Positions 9,143 to 17,911 of a stretch of 64,000 nucleotides of DNA are shown here, piece after piece (within the stretch, counting starts at the first letter, position 1; every line of letters begins with the position of its first letter). The translations under genes and the position numbers were made by a program. The notes under the pieces are model-generated. The model searched no databases. It saw only the letters and a program-made list of their open reading frames with translations, and had not been told where the DNA came from. Source of the stretch: Sulfurospirillum sp036802865 (GTDB taxonomy: Bacteria > Campylobacterota > Campylobacteria > Campylobacterales > Sulfurospirillaceae); NCBI RefSeq assembly GCF_036802865.1, contig NZ_DAIRVK010000004.1, forward strand, positions 62,001-126,000, read 5' to 3'.

Positions 9143-10498
9143 TGCTCCTTGGTCGATCATCGAGTCGGCTACTTTTCTAAATCCTGCAATATTTGCCCCT
9201 AACATCAAGTTTCCTTCGTTGTTAAACTCTTTGGATGTGTTGTAGGCGAGCTCAAAAATAGACTTCATAATGGCAAATAACTTGCTATCAACTTCAGCAA
9301 AGCTCCATTTTTGCATACTGGCATTTTGGCTCATCTCTAATTGGCTTGTTGCAACACCACCCGCATTTGCAGCCTTGGCTGGGCCGTAAAACATTTTGTG
9401 AGCAAGCATAAAGTCAATGGCTCCTGGGGTGCTTGGCATATTAGCCCCCTCATTGACCAATCGACAGCCATTTTTGTAAAGTATTTGAATGTCAGTGAGG
9501 TTAAGCTCATTTTGAGTAGCGCTTGGAAAGGCTGCAAAACAAGGAATTCCCCAAACACCATTTGTCCCCATAGGATAGTCACTTACGGGAATATATGTAG
9601 CCGTTGGATGGACTTTGGTGTATTCGCTTAAGTCTTTGCGCTCAATCTCTTTAATGGTTTTTAAAGAGTGAAAATGGATGCCATTTTTATCGTAAATCAT
9701 CCCTTTTGAGTCACTGCATGTAACAGGAGTTGCCCCTAGCTCATAGAGCTTTTGAATAGTGTAAAGGGCTACATTTCCAGCACCTGAAACGGTGCAGGTT
9801 TTACCTTTGAGTGAGTCTCCCGCTTTGTTAAGAATGTTTTCTGCAAAATAGACAGAACCGTACCCTGTAGCTTCAGTGCGTGCGAGTGATCCGCCCCAGT
9901 TGAGTCCTTTACCCGTAAGCACTCCCTCAAAGTGACCTGTAAGGCGTTTGTATTCGCCAAACATATAGCCAATTTCACGCCCACCGACACCAATGTCACC
10001 GGCAGGAATATCTTTGGTTTCTCCGATATGTTTGGAGAGTTCGACCATGAAAGATTGGCAAAAGCGCATGATTTCACCCTCACTTTTACCTTTTGGATCA
10101 AAGTTGCTCCCGCCTTTTGCTCCACCAATGGCCAAACCTGTGAGTGAGTTTTTGAAAATCTGCTCAAAGCCTAAGAACTTGATGATGCCTAGATTGACAC
10201 TCGGATGAAAGCGAAGGCCACCTTTATAGGGACCAATAGCTGAGTTAAACTGTACACGGTAGCCAATGTTGGTTTGAATTTTACCTTGGTCATCCATCCA
10301 AACAACACGAAAGAGAATTTGACGCTCAGGGATAACAATACGTTCTAATATATTGTATTGATCGTACTTAGGCTCGGATTGAAGAAGGGGTTCAAGGGTG
10401 GTCAAGACCTCTTCTACTGCTTGGTAAAATTCGGTTTGACCGGGGGTGCTTTGAATCGTGGATTTCAGAATTCTATCGATATCGCTCTTAACTGACAT
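9137..10498 (-). CDS. gdhA: NADP-type glutamate dehydrogenase
   Basis: 453 residues, typical of hexameric bacterial GdhA. Motifs: GPYKGGLRFHPSVNLGIIKF, LAIGGAKGGSNFDPKGKS with the catalytic lysine, and PAGDIGVGGREIGYM. The Rossmann part begins near VSGAGNVALYTIQKL; SDSKG after the second beta strand fits NADPH use. Assimilates ammonium into glutamate. AGGAG is seven bases before ATG 10498. It is 21 bases downstream of mqnA on the same strand, so possibly co-transcribed. Confidence 0.94.
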   Translation of the reverse strand: MSVKSDIDRILKSTIQSTPGQTEFYQAVEEVLTTLEPLLQSEPKYDQYNILERIVIPERQILFRVVWMDDQGKIQTNIGYRVQFNSAIGPYKGGLRFHPSVNLGIIKFLGFEQIFKNSLTGLAIGGAKGGSNFDPKGKSEGEIMRFCQSFMVELSKHIGETKDIPAGDIGVGGREIGYMFGEYKRLTGHFEGVLTGKGLNWGGSLARTEATGYGSVYFAENILNKAGDSLKGKTCTVSGAGNVALYTIQKLYELGATPVTCSDSKGMIYDKNGIHFHSLKTIKEIERKDLSEYTKVHPTATYIPVSDYPMGTNGVWGIPCFAAFPSATQNELNLTDIQILYKNGCRLVNEGANMPSTPGAIDFMLAHKMFYGPAKAANAGGVATSQLEMSQNASMQKWSFAEVDSKLFAIMKSIFELAYNTSKEFNNEGNLMLGANIAGFRKVADSMIDQGAV

Positions 10499-10519
10499 AA
10501 GGCAACTCCTGTAAGGATT

Positions 10520-11191
10520 TTACGATGAAGGCTTCTGGAGGCGTTTTGCTTTTTTTAAAAAGATGAAAAGTGCTTTTTGCTCTTTCTTGCCAATAGTATA
10601 GCTGATAAGTTTGAGATATTCTTTAATATCATCAGCTAAAATTCCTCGCTCTTGGGAGTATTTTTTCAAAATATAATTGGGAATTTTGATAGGTTGTTGA
10701 ACAAATTTTTGAGAGAGTTTTTTGTAAAAGCCTTGGCGTTCGTTTACACAAAAACGTGCGAATACGAAAGGAAGATGGTATTTTTCATGCCATGTTTTTG
10801 CCAAATCAACGTAGTTCTCAGGGGCTTCTAAATAGAGCTTTAACGCCCGATCTCCAATAAAAACTTCGCCTTCAAGCCCAAGGACACGTGCTAGCATATT
10901 GGACGTTGCAGACGCAGGGTCTCTTTTGGCGTCACCTTCTTTAATGATGACACTTTTAACATTTTTTTGCGCCACAATACCAATAGGCAATGGCGTGATT
11001 GATTTGCGTTTACTTTCGATACTGGAAATAAATGCGGCATCCACAACACGTTTTCTAAATTTGCGATTTATATTGGACGGAACGGACTTCTGATGCTCAC
11101 ATGAACGTTTGAAAGCGTTGGGAAGGGAAGAGCGTTTCAAGAAAACATGAAAGGGAAGAAGATTGATATAATCTATCTTACCAAAAACCAT
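10520..11191 (-). CDS. mqnA: chorismate dehydratase, futalosine menaquinone pathway
   Basis: 223 residues. N-terminal GKIDYINLLPFHVFLKR is the MqnA/MqnD periplasmic-binding-like signature. VDAAFISSIES and the SATSNMLARVLG segment follow the family pattern. It dehydrates chorismate in the first committed step of the menaquinone route used by Campylobacterota. AAGGAG precedes ATG 11191. MqnA proteins are often slightly longer (~270 residues) in other phyla, but this length is common in this class. Confidence 0.85.
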   Translation of the reverse strand: MVFGKIDYINLLPFHVFLKRSSLPNAFKRSCEHQKSVPSNINRKFRKRVVDAAFISSIESKRKSITPLPIGIVAQKNVKSVIIKEGDAKRDPASATSNMLARVLGLEGEVFIGDRALKLYLEAPENYVDLAKTWHEKYHLPFVFARFCVNERQGFYKKLSQKFVQQPIKIPNYILKKYSQERGILADDIKEYLKLISYTIGKKEQKALFIFLKKAKRLQKPSS

Positions 11192-11247
11192 ACAGACTCC
11201 TTGTTTTGGGAAAAAGTATTATAACTTAGATAGCTTAACAAGATGAT

Positions 11248-11273
11248 TTACTAAGAAGAGTTACTAAGAAGAG
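11248..11273 (+). repeat. two tandem 13-bp repeats
   Basis: TTACTAAGAAGAG occurs twice head to tail, followed by a further TTA. It lies in the 135-bp space between divergent mqnA and the TerC gene. May be chance or a duplicated regulator site. Confidence 0.5.
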
Positions 11274-11326
11274 TTATACCCAAAAATTGGTACAATAAAA
11301 TCAAAAGAATTGAGGATGTAAAGCGT

Positions 11327-12070
11327 ATGTTAGAATCATTATTTACCCTTGAAGCGCTTATGGCATTATTGACATTGACCGCTTTAGAAATCGTACTCGG
11401 CATTGATAATATTATTTTTATTGCTATTTTAGTAGGTCGTTTACCTGCACATCAAAGAGATAAAGGTAGAATTTTCGGTCTTGCTCTCGCGATGATTACA
11501 CGCATTTTACTTTTATTGTCACTCTTTTGGATTATGAAGCTTACAACACCTCTTTTCACGATTTTTGCCCAAGAAATTTCAGGACGTGATCTTATTTTGA
11601 TTGTAGGAGGTCTTTTTTTACTTGCTAAGTCAACGACTGAAATTCATCAAGATATTGAAGAGGCTGGAGAAGAAGAGCATGAACTTAAAAAGGGATCACG
11701 CGGTTTTTTCAACACACTTATTCAAATCGCAATTTTAGATATTGTTTTTTCGCTTGATTCTGTTATTACCGCTGTGGGTATGGCAAATGACATTATCGTT
11801 ATGATTTTAGCCGTTGTGATTGCTGTAGGTGTCATGATGTTTGCTTCAAAAAGTATTTCCAATTTTATTGATGCAAATCCGACTATAAAAATTTTGGCAC
11901 TTTCCTTTTTGATTTTAGTTGGAGTTACGTTGATTGCTGAGGGGTTAGATTTTCATATCTCTAAGGCGTATGTCTATTTTGCAATGGCATTTTCTCTTGC
12001 TGTAGAATCTATTAATATTTACAGTCGCAAGAAAAAAGCTAAAAAATCTGTTCTTAAAAAAGAGGCGTAA
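11327..12070 (+). CDS. TerC family integral membrane protein
   Basis: 247 residues with about seven membrane segments. The family signature TALEIVLGIDNIIFIAILV is at residues 17-35, and a second acidic motif LDIVFSLDSVITAVGMAND is in the middle. TerC/Alx-type proteins are linked to metal (Mn) export and membrane-protein metalation; the tellurite link is historical. It ends with a TAATG overlap into the next gene, an actin-like protein. That pairing is unusual and suggests joint expression. Confidence 0.85.
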   Translation: MLESLFTLEALMALLTLTALEIVLGIDNIIFIAILVGRLPAHQRDKGRIFGLALAMITRILLLLSLFWIMKLTTPLFTIFAQEISGRDLILIVGGLFLLAKSTTEIHQDIEEAGEEEHELKKGSRGFFNTLIQIAILDIVFSLDSVITAVGMANDIIVMILAVVIAVGVMMFASKSISNFIDANPTIKILALSFLILVGVTLIAEGLDFHISKAYVYFAMAFSLAVESINIYSRKKKAKKSVLKKEA

Positions 12071-13077
12071 TGTTTTCTGCTTTTCGATCTTCTCAAGCTT
12101 TTGCGATTGACCTTGGAACAAATAATACATTGGTGTATCAGCCAAGTCGTGGCATCATTTTAGACGAACCAACTTCCATTGCGTTTGATAGCAAGCGAAG
12201 TTCTTTTTTTGATTGTGGAGCCTCATCGAAGCGTATGTGGGGTAAAAATCCAAAACATATCGAAGTGATGCATCCACTCTCTAAAGGAGCGATTGCTAAT
12301 TTGACAGTGGCAAAAGCTTATATCAAAGAGGTGATAGCACGTATTACACAGAGCCGATTTTTTAAACCGACTATTGTGGTAAGCGTCCCGAGTGATCTGA
12401 ATATGATGGAGCGTAATGCGGTCATGGAAGCCTGCAAAGATGGGGGTGCGCGTGAAGTCATGCTTATCAAAGACCCTTTTTCCGCAGCACTAGGCTCTGC
12501 TCAATCAATCGAGCGACCCAAAGGTGTTTTGGTCTTAGATATTGGTGCTGGTGTGAGCGATATTTCACTGCTTTCATGCAATGGGATTGTGATGTCTAAA
12601 ACGCTACGTATTGCAGGTAATGATATTGATGAAGCCATAATTGAGTATTTTAAAGCGCATAAACGTATCCTGATTTCTCAAAATGATGCTGAAATTTTGA
12701 AAAAAGAGCTTGGGAATCTTTTTGAGATAGAAGAAAAAATGATGAAGATTAATGTCAAAAATCTTATTTCCCGTCTTCCAGAAAGTTTTTTAGCAAGTTC
12801 TTGCGATGTGCACCGCGCTATTTTGCCATTAGCGGACAAAATGGTTTCCCTCACACACAGTATGCTCTCTGAACTCCCACCATCCTTTGCACAAGATATT
12901 TACGACCAAGGCATTTTGCTCACCGGTGGCTCATCAATGTTACAAGGGCTTGATCGTTATCTTTCTCAAAAGTTAGAGATTGAAGTGAATCTTGTTGAAA
13001 ATCCATTGCAGAATATCATCTTGGGCGCAGGTTACGCTTTGGAAGAAGCGCGATACAGGCCACTTTTCGGGGCTTAA
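12070..13077 (+). CDS. MreB-like bacterial actin, divergent paralogue
   Basis: 335 residues. Actin-fold motifs are present: phosphate 1 AIDLGTNNTLVYQPSRGI, phosphate 2 VLVLDIGAGVSDISLLS, adenosine motif ILLTGGSSMLQGLDRYLS. The motifs match MreB/Mbl, but the sequence between them is divergent (for example FFDCGASSKRMWGKNPKHIE), and no mreC or mreD is nearby. The main cell-shape mreB is therefore probably elsewhere and this is a second copy. Translationally coupled to the TerC gene by a one-base overlap. Confidence 0.78.
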   Translation: MFSAFRSSQAFAIDLGTNNTLVYQPSRGIILDEPTSIAFDSKRSSFFDCGASSKRMWGKNPKHIEVMHPLSKGAIANLTVAKAYIKEVIARITQSRFFKPTIVVSVPSDLNMMERNAVMEACKDGGAREVMLIKDPFSAALGSAQSIERPKGVLVLDIGAGVSDISLLSCNGIVMSKTLRIAGNDIDEAIIEYFKAHKRILISQNDAEILKKELGNLFEIEEKMMKINVKNLISRLPESFLASSCDVHRAILPLADKMVSLTHSMLSELPPSFAQDIYDQGILLTGGSSMLQGLDRYLSQKLEIEVNLVENPLQNIILGAGYALEEARYRPLFGA

Positions 13078-13119
13078 AAAGCAAGCCTCGACACTTTATA
13101 AATTATGTCCAGAGAATAC

Positions 13120-13142
13120 ATATCAATATATCTTGATATAAT
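13120..13142 (+). promoter_or_regulatory. inverted repeat overlapping -10 of the arsC operon (ArsR-type operator candidate)
   Basis: ATATCAA (13120-13126), six bases, TTGATAT (13133-13139) is a perfect dyad. A TATAAT -10 hexamer (13137-13142) overlaps its right arm. ArsR/SmtB repressors bind similar AT-rich dyads. No arsR gene is seen near, so the repressor would act from elsewhere. Confidence 0.55.
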
Positions 13143-13192
13143 GATAGTTTTATGCTACCATTTCATCATTACTTCCATGGAAAAGGTTATTT

Positions 13193-13591
13193 ATGAAAAA
13201 AGTACTGATTTTATGCACAGGAAACAGTTGTCGAAGCATCATCGCGGAAGCACTTGTGAATGCCAAATTAGAAGGTATAGAGGCGCAGAGTGCAGGTGTG
13301 CGTGCAAGTGGTAAAGTAAATGCATATGCTAAAAGAGTCTTAGAAGAAGAGGGTATTTGGAAGGATTCATATCGTTCTAAAACACTGGATGAAGTGATCA
13401 ATGATGACTTTGACTTAGTGGTAACCGTGTGCGATCATGCCAACGAAACGTGCCCGATGTTTCCTAAGCCCATTCCTAAAATCCATGTCGGATTTTCCGA
13501 TCCTGATGGCAAAGATTATGGGGCGTTTATTCTAACCTACCAAGCGATTGAAGCGGAACTTTTACCGATTATCGAAGAAAAACTTTCATGA
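13193..13591 (+). CDS. arsC: arsenate reductase / low-molecular-weight tyrosine phosphatase family
   Basis: 132 residues. The phosphate loop LCTGNSCRSIIAEALVN gives the Cx5R motif at the N-terminus. VTVCDHANETCPMFP supplies the second and third cysteines, the arrangement of thioredoxin-coupled ArsC (as in Staphylococcus pI258). DPDGKDYGAF contains the general acid aspartate region. It would reduce arsenate to arsenite. First gene of an operon with a CcdA-like membrane protein and a thioredoxin lipoprotein, which could feed it electrons. Confidence 0.88.
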   Translation: MKKVLILCTGNSCRSIIAEALVNAKLEGIEAQSAGVRASGKVNAYAKRVLEEEGIWKDSYRSKTLDEVINDDFDLVVTVCDHANETCPMFPKPIPKIHVGFSDPDGKDYGAFILTYQAIEAELLPIIEEKLS

Positions 13592-14295
13592 ATTTGGAAC
13601 AGGTGCTTATAGCGATGATCTCGCAGTTTGGGGCGTGGGCGATTGTGGCTTCCTTTGGCATTGGTCTTTTGACTTCTCTCGCTCCTTGTTCCATCATCAC
13701 ACTTCCCTTGCTTGCTGGCAGTGCGCTTGGTTTGTCAGGTGATTTAAGTCCAAAACAGAAAAAAGTCTTTATCTATCAGTATTCACTTTTATTTGTTTTG
13801 GGTTTGGTCATCAGCTTTTCACTTCTGATGCTTTTGGTTTCCAAAATGGGAATGATGCTCTCAGTTGCTCCCTTTTGGGCGTATTTGCTAGCATCGCTCG
13901 CAACCTTTTCTGTGGTGGCTTATGCGCTTGGTTTGATTCAAGGGTTCAATAAAGACAAAGTGGCACTAAAATTTTTAAGACTCAAACTTTTTGGAGCTTT
14001 AATCATCGGGCTTATTTTTGGACTGGTGAGCACACCATGTGCTTCAGCTCCTTTGGTTGCTATTATCACCATCGCAAGTACAAGTGGTTGGGTTTATTCG
14101 TATGCCCTTGTTTTGGCATTTGCATTAGGGCATGGCATGCTTCTTTTGGTTGCTGGGACTTCGATTGGGTTTACGCAAAGTGTGGTTTCAAGTAAAAAAA
14201 TAAGTGTATTTAGCCGTTTTGTTAATGGCTTTTTTGTTTCGGTTTTGGTGGGAATTGGCTTTTATTTTCTCTATCAAACGTATCTTACATTTTAG
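13588..14295 (+). CDS. CcdA/DsbD-type membrane thiol transporter
   Basis: 235 residues, about six membrane segments. Two conserved cysteine motifs in helices 1 and 4, LAPCSIITLP and STPCASAP, match the CcdA/DsbD gamma pair that passes electrons from cytoplasmic thioredoxin to the periplasm. Starts by ATGA overlap with arsC. Its likely partner is the following thioredoxin-like lipoprotein. It could instead serve cytochrome c maturation, but the context argues for the arsenic/thiol unit. Confidence 0.82.
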   Translation: MNLEQVLIAMISQFGAWAIVASFGIGLLTSLAPCSIITLPLLAGSALGLSGDLSPKQKKVFIYQYSLLFVLGLVISFSLLMLLVSKMGMMLSVAPFWAYLLASLATFSVVAYALGLIQGFNKDKVALKFLRLKLFGALIIGLIFGLVSTPCASAPLVAIITIASTSGWVYSYALVLAFALGHGMLLLVAGTSIGFTQSVVSSKKISVFSRFVNGFFVSVLVGIGFYFLYQTYLTF

Positions 14296-14303
14296 GAAAA
14301 ATC

Positions 14304-14741
14304 ATGAAAAAAAAGATTGTTTTAGCTCTCTTAACGCTTCTTTTAGTCGGTTGTGGTGAAGCAAAAGTAGATGATAAAAAACCAATTCCTTCCCCATTAA
14401 GTCAGAGCAAAAAGATTGCCAATAGTTTGGACGCAACTCCTTATGCACAGATTAGCTCAGAAATTGGCAAAAAACCTATGCTTGTTGAGTTTGGTTCAAC
14501 CAGTTGTGCTTCGTGTGTTGAGATGGGGAAATTACTCTATCGTGTGAAGCAAGAATACCCTCAAAGTGCGATCTATTTTGTAGAAGTTTACAATGATATG
14601 CCCACTGCTAACATCTATAAAATTCAGATAATCCCTACGCAAATTTATCTGAATAGTAAAGGCGAAGAGGTTGATAGACATATGGGTTTGGTCACGTATG
14701 AGCAATTAATCGCAAAGCTGCAAGAGCAAAAAATTATATAA
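14304..14741 (+). CDS. thioredoxin-fold lipoprotein
   Basis: 145 residues. Lipoprotein signal MKKKIVLALLTLLLVGCGEA with lipobox LVGC. The thioredoxin fold carries a CASC active site in FGSTSCASCVEMG and the cis-proline region IIPTQIYLN. It should sit on the periplasmic face of the membrane and be reduced by the upstream CcdA-like protein. The final target is unknown. Eight bases separate it from the previous gene; AGGAAAAATC precedes the start. Confidence 0.82.
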   Translation: MKKKIVLALLTLLLVGCGEAKVDDKKPIPSPLSQSKKIANSLDATPYAQISSEIGKKPMLVEFGSTSCASCVEMGKLLYRVKQEYPQSAIYFVEVYNDMPTANIYKIQIIPTQIYLNSKGEEVDRHMGLVTYEQLIAKLQEQKII

Positions 14742-14763
14742 AGACATTGGAAGGAATTTAAAG

Positions 14764-15723
14764 ATGTTTGATTTTTGGGAAAAAATAGTTAATAACCTTG
14801 TTTATGGACTTTTGGGGCTTGATCCAACAGCTCAAAGTACACAAGCGTTGCACTTTTTTATCTTTGATACGGTAAAAATTTACATTCTTTTAGTTGGAAT
14901 TATTTTTCTTATTTCATTTTTACGCACCTACTTCAATACCCAAAAAATTAGAGCGTATTTACAGCGTCAAAATACTTTCACAGGAAACATTCTAGCGGCA
15001 CTTTTTGGCATTATTACACCTTTTTGTAGCTGTTCTGCCATTCCCCTATTTTTGGGCTTTATGCAAGCGCGCATACCGATGGGTATTACCTTTAGTTTTC
15101 TTATCTCATCTCCTATGAATAATGAAGTAGCGATTGCGCTTTTATTTGGGCTTTTTGGATGGAAGATCACTGCTTTATACATTGGATTTGGACTTTTGGT
15201 TGCTATCGTGGGTGGTTATGTGATTGGAAAATTGAAATTAGAACACTATGTTTTGATTCCTGTTATTCCGATGGACGGAGCGTTGGAGAGTGTACAAATT
15301 GAGCTTTCATGGCAAAATCGTCTTCGTGAAGCGTGGCAAAATACGGCTGATATTTTTGAAAAAATTTATCTATACGTTTTGCTTGGTGTTGGCGTGGGCG
15401 CATGGATACACGGCTACATTCCTACTGAATTGATCGTGGCATATACAGGGGAAAACCGATGGTACAGTGTGCCATTAGCTGTATTAATGGGCGTACCGAT
15501 GTATGCTAGTGCTGCGAGTGTTATGCCTCTCATTGAAGTACTCACTTCCAAAGGTATGCTTCTTGGTACGGCGCTGAGCCTTATGATGGCAATTACAGCA
15601 CTGTCGTTGCCTGAGGCGCTTATTTTAAAACGTATTTTACATGTCAAGCTTATTACGATTTTTTTTGGCATTGTAGCACTTGGTATCATGGGCGTTGGGT
15701 ATCTTTTTAATGCACTGTTGTGA
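14764..15723 (+). CDS. ArsP-like permease (COG0701 / DUF318)
   Basis: 319 residues, eight or more membrane segments. The family motif TPFCSCSAIPLFLGF with two close cysteines and the following FLISSPMNNEVAIAL are clear. Campylobacter ArsP of this family exports trivalent organoarsenicals using conserved cysteines. Placement after arsC and a thiol relay supports metalloid export here, but the substrate is not proven; the family also contains poorly understood permeases. A 22-base gap from the lipoprotein gene carries AAGGAA. Confidence 0.75.
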   Translation: MFDFWEKIVNNLVYGLLGLDPTAQSTQALHFFIFDTVKIYILLVGIIFLISFLRTYFNTQKIRAYLQRQNTFTGNILAALFGIITPFCSCSAIPLFLGFMQARIPMGITFSFLISSPMNNEVAIALLFGLFGWKITALYIGFGLLVAIVGGYVIGKLKLEHYVLIPVIPMDGALESVQIELSWQNRLREAWQNTADIFEKIYLYVLLGVGVGAWIHGYIPTELIVAYTGENRWYSVPLAVLMGVPMYASAASVMPLIEVLTSKGMLLGTALSLMMAITALSLPEALILKRILHVKLITIFFGIVALGIMGVGYLFNALL

Positions 15724-15785
15724 CGATATTTGTAACACTTTGTTAGTATGTTTTGTGTTATAATCGCCTATCTAAGGAGATACCT

Positions 15786-17219
15786 ATGCGATTAAAAACC
15801 AAAGTTGTACTCATCATAGCGGGACTACTCTTGTTTGTCTCTATTACAGGTTCTATCATTAACTACATGAAAAATGTGCATGATACACAAGCGCAACTGC
15901 AAAACACTTCGTTACCCCTTTCAGTAGATAATATCTATACCGAAATTCAACAGCGTATGATTGAACCGCTTTTGGTTTCATCCTTGATGTCAAATGATAC
16001 GTTTTTACGTGATTGGATTTTAGAGGGTGAAACAGATATGAATGGTATTGTGCGGTATCTCACTGAAATACAGCAAAAATACGATATTTTTACGACATTT
16101 TTAGTTTCAGATAAAACGAAAAGCTACTATCATCCAAGAGGTCTTATTGATACTATTAACAAAGAAAATAGTGCTGATGCATGGTACTTTCGTTTTAAAG
16201 AGCAGAACGAACCCTATGAAATTAATTTAGATCATAATGCCAATTTAGGCGATTTTTTGGTGATGTTTATTAACTATAAAGTGATGGATTATCGCAATGA
16301 AACGATAGGTGTCACGGGTGTGGGCGTAAGACTTTTAAATATCGAAGAGATGCTCACCTCTTTTAAAACGCGTTACAAATACGATGTTTATTTTATTGAT
16401 CAAAAAGGGGAGTTGACCCTCTTTTCCAAAGGCCTCAATAAACGGGGGAATATCGCTCATATCGAAGGGCTAAACAAGATTCAAGAGGCTATTTTTAGCG
16501 ATAAACAGACCCAATTTGAGTATAAAGACAAAGACGGTGAATACCTTCTTAATACAAAATACATTGAAAAATTAAAACTCCATCTTTTTGTGGAGATCAA
16601 TAAAAAAGAGTATTTGAATGAGCTTCAAAAGACGTTTTACATGAACCTCGCCATCTCACTTTTAGTCACGCTTTTGGTCACACTCATCATTATTTACACG
16701 ATCAATATTTACCAAAAACAGCTTGTACAACTTGCCAGTGAGGATTCATTGACAGGGCTTGCAAACCGAAGAAAATTTAATGAACACTTTGAAAAACTCT
16801 ATAAACTTTACCTAAAAAGAGTTCATAAACTGACACTTCTGTTAATTGATATTGATGATTTTAAAAGCGTTAATGATGATTTTGGTCATCTTGTGGGGGA
16901 TCAAGCACTTATACGGGCTGCTGAAATTTTAAAAGCAGATCTTCGCAGTTCTGATTTGGTGGCTCGATGGGGTGGTGAAGAATTTGCCGTTTTACTCGTT
17001 GACGTCAATCCTGAAAAAGCTAGGGAAATTGCCCAAAAAATTTGTGATAGCATGAAGGAAGATGTTGTATTAAAAGAACTTTTACAACGCTCCCTTACGG
17101 TCAGCATTGGTGTTGGAGAACTGACCAGCTTGGAAAGTCAAGATGGGCTGGTTCATAAGGTTGACACGGCTCTTTATGCGGCAAAAGAAGCAGGAAAAGA
17201 TCAAGTGGTTGTTGCTTAA
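15786..17219 (+). CDS. membrane-bound diguanylate cyclase with periplasmic sensor domain
   Basis: 477 residues from ATG 15786, chosen because AAGGAG lies seven bases upstream although the frame is open from 15753. TM1 about residues 6-26 and TM2 about 280-305 flank a ~250-residue periplasmic domain that resembles a dCache sensor (GVTGVGVRLLNIEEM). The C-terminal GGDEF domain has the catalytic motif RWGGEEFAVLL. The inhibitory I-site RSSD lies five residues before it, so product inhibition is expected. It interrupts the thiol/metalloid gene string; whether it senses something related is unknown. Confidence 0.88.
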   Translation: MRLKTKVVLIIAGLLLFVSITGSIINYMKNVHDTQAQLQNTSLPLSVDNIYTEIQQRMIEPLLVSSLMSNDTFLRDWILEGETDMNGIVRYLTEIQQKYDIFTTFLVSDKTKSYYHPRGLIDTINKENSADAWYFRFKEQNEPYEINLDHNANLGDFLVMFINYKVMDYRNETIGVTGVGVRLLNIEEMLTSFKTRYKYDVYFIDQKGELTLFSKGLNKRGNIAHIEGLNKIQEAIFSDKQTQFEYKDKDGEYLLNTKYIEKLKLHLFVEINKKEYLNELQKTFYMNLAISLLVTLLVTLIIIYTINIYQKQLVQLASEDSLTGLANRRKFNEHFEKLYKLYLKRVHKLTLLLIDIDDFKSVNDDFGHLVGDQALIRAAEILKADLRSSDLVARWGGEEFAVLLVDVNPEKAREIAQKICDSMKEDVVLKELLQRSLTVSIGVGELTSLESQDGLVHKVDTALYAAKEAGKDQVVVA

Positions 17220-17228
17220 GGATCAAAA

Positions 17229-17675
17229 ATGAAAAAAATAATTGTGAGTCTGTTCGTCCTTTTTGGATTAATGCAGGCAGGAGAACTTAAAAAAGTGAGC
17301 TTTGAAGAGTACCTTTTGCATTTTGATTATAAAGAGCGTGAAACTATGAAGATCAAAACACCCGATATGCTTGCTCTGGTAGAAGAGGGCAAAGCTATTT
17401 TGGTAGATGTTCGTTTCAAAGAAGAGTTTGAGGTATGGCATATGAATTTTGCAAAAAATATCCCACTAAATGAGCTACCCAAACGTCTCAATGAACTCCC
17501 AAAAGATAAGCTCATTATTACGGCATGTCCGCATAATGACAGGTCAAATATTGCACGTCTTTTTTTAGTGCAAAATGGTTATAACGCAAAGTATCTGAAC
17601 GATGGATTGTTGAAAACGGCTGATTTTTTACGTGGTGAAAATGCAAAAGAGTTTTTGGAGGAGTATAAAAAATGA
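17229..17675 (+). CDS. exported rhodanese-domain protein
   Basis: 148 residues with a signal peptide (MKKIIVSLFVLFGLMQAGE). One rhodanese domain: VDVRFKEEFEVWHMNFAKNIP is the CH2A-type segment and ITACPHNDRSNIA the active-site loop with the catalytic cysteine. Such proteins carry a persulfide in the periplasm. The loop length fits a sulfur rather than phosphate substrate. Overlaps the next gene by ATGA. Confidence 0.85.
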   Translation: MKKIIVSLFVLFGLMQAGELKKVSFEEYLLHFDYKERETMKIKTPDMLALVEEGKAILVDVRFKEEFEVWHMNFAKNIPLNELPKRLNELPKDKLIITACPHNDRSNIARLFLVQNGYNAKYLNDGLLKTADFLRGENAKEFLEEYKK

Positions 17676-17902
17676 AAATAGAGATTTTAGGAACAGGATG
17701 TGCGAAGTGCCAATCACTTGTGTTGCATGTAAAAGAGGCTGTTGCCCAAAAAGGTATTTTTGCACAGATAGAAAAGGTCGAAGATATTATGAAAATTATG
17801 GAATATGGAGTTACTTCTACGCCTGCGTTGATCGTTGATGGAAAAGTTCTAAGCAGTGGAAAGCTTTTGAGTGTTGATGAAATTGTTGTACTATTGGGGT
17901 AA
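17672..17902 (+). CDS. mini-thioredoxin (MTH895-like redox-active disulfide protein)
   Basis: 76 residues, cytoplasmic. CxxC motif in LGTGCAKCQSL near the N-terminus and cis-proline segment VTSTPALIVDGKV. Proteins of this size are often encoded beside permeases of the COG0701 family, one of which lies 2 kb upstream. Function: probably a dithiol reductant for the island's reductase or transport proteins. Confidence 0.85.
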   Translation: MKIEILGTGCAKCQSLVLHVKEAVAQKGIFAQIEKVEDIMKIMEYGVTSTPALIVDGKVLSSGKLLSVDEIVVLLG

Positions 17903-17911
17903 GGAATTAAA

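Noticed and set aside
15644..15653. TTACATGTCA in the permease gene as another copy of the palindrome
   Set aside because: One mismatch to the palindrome and within coding sequence; not counted among exact copies.
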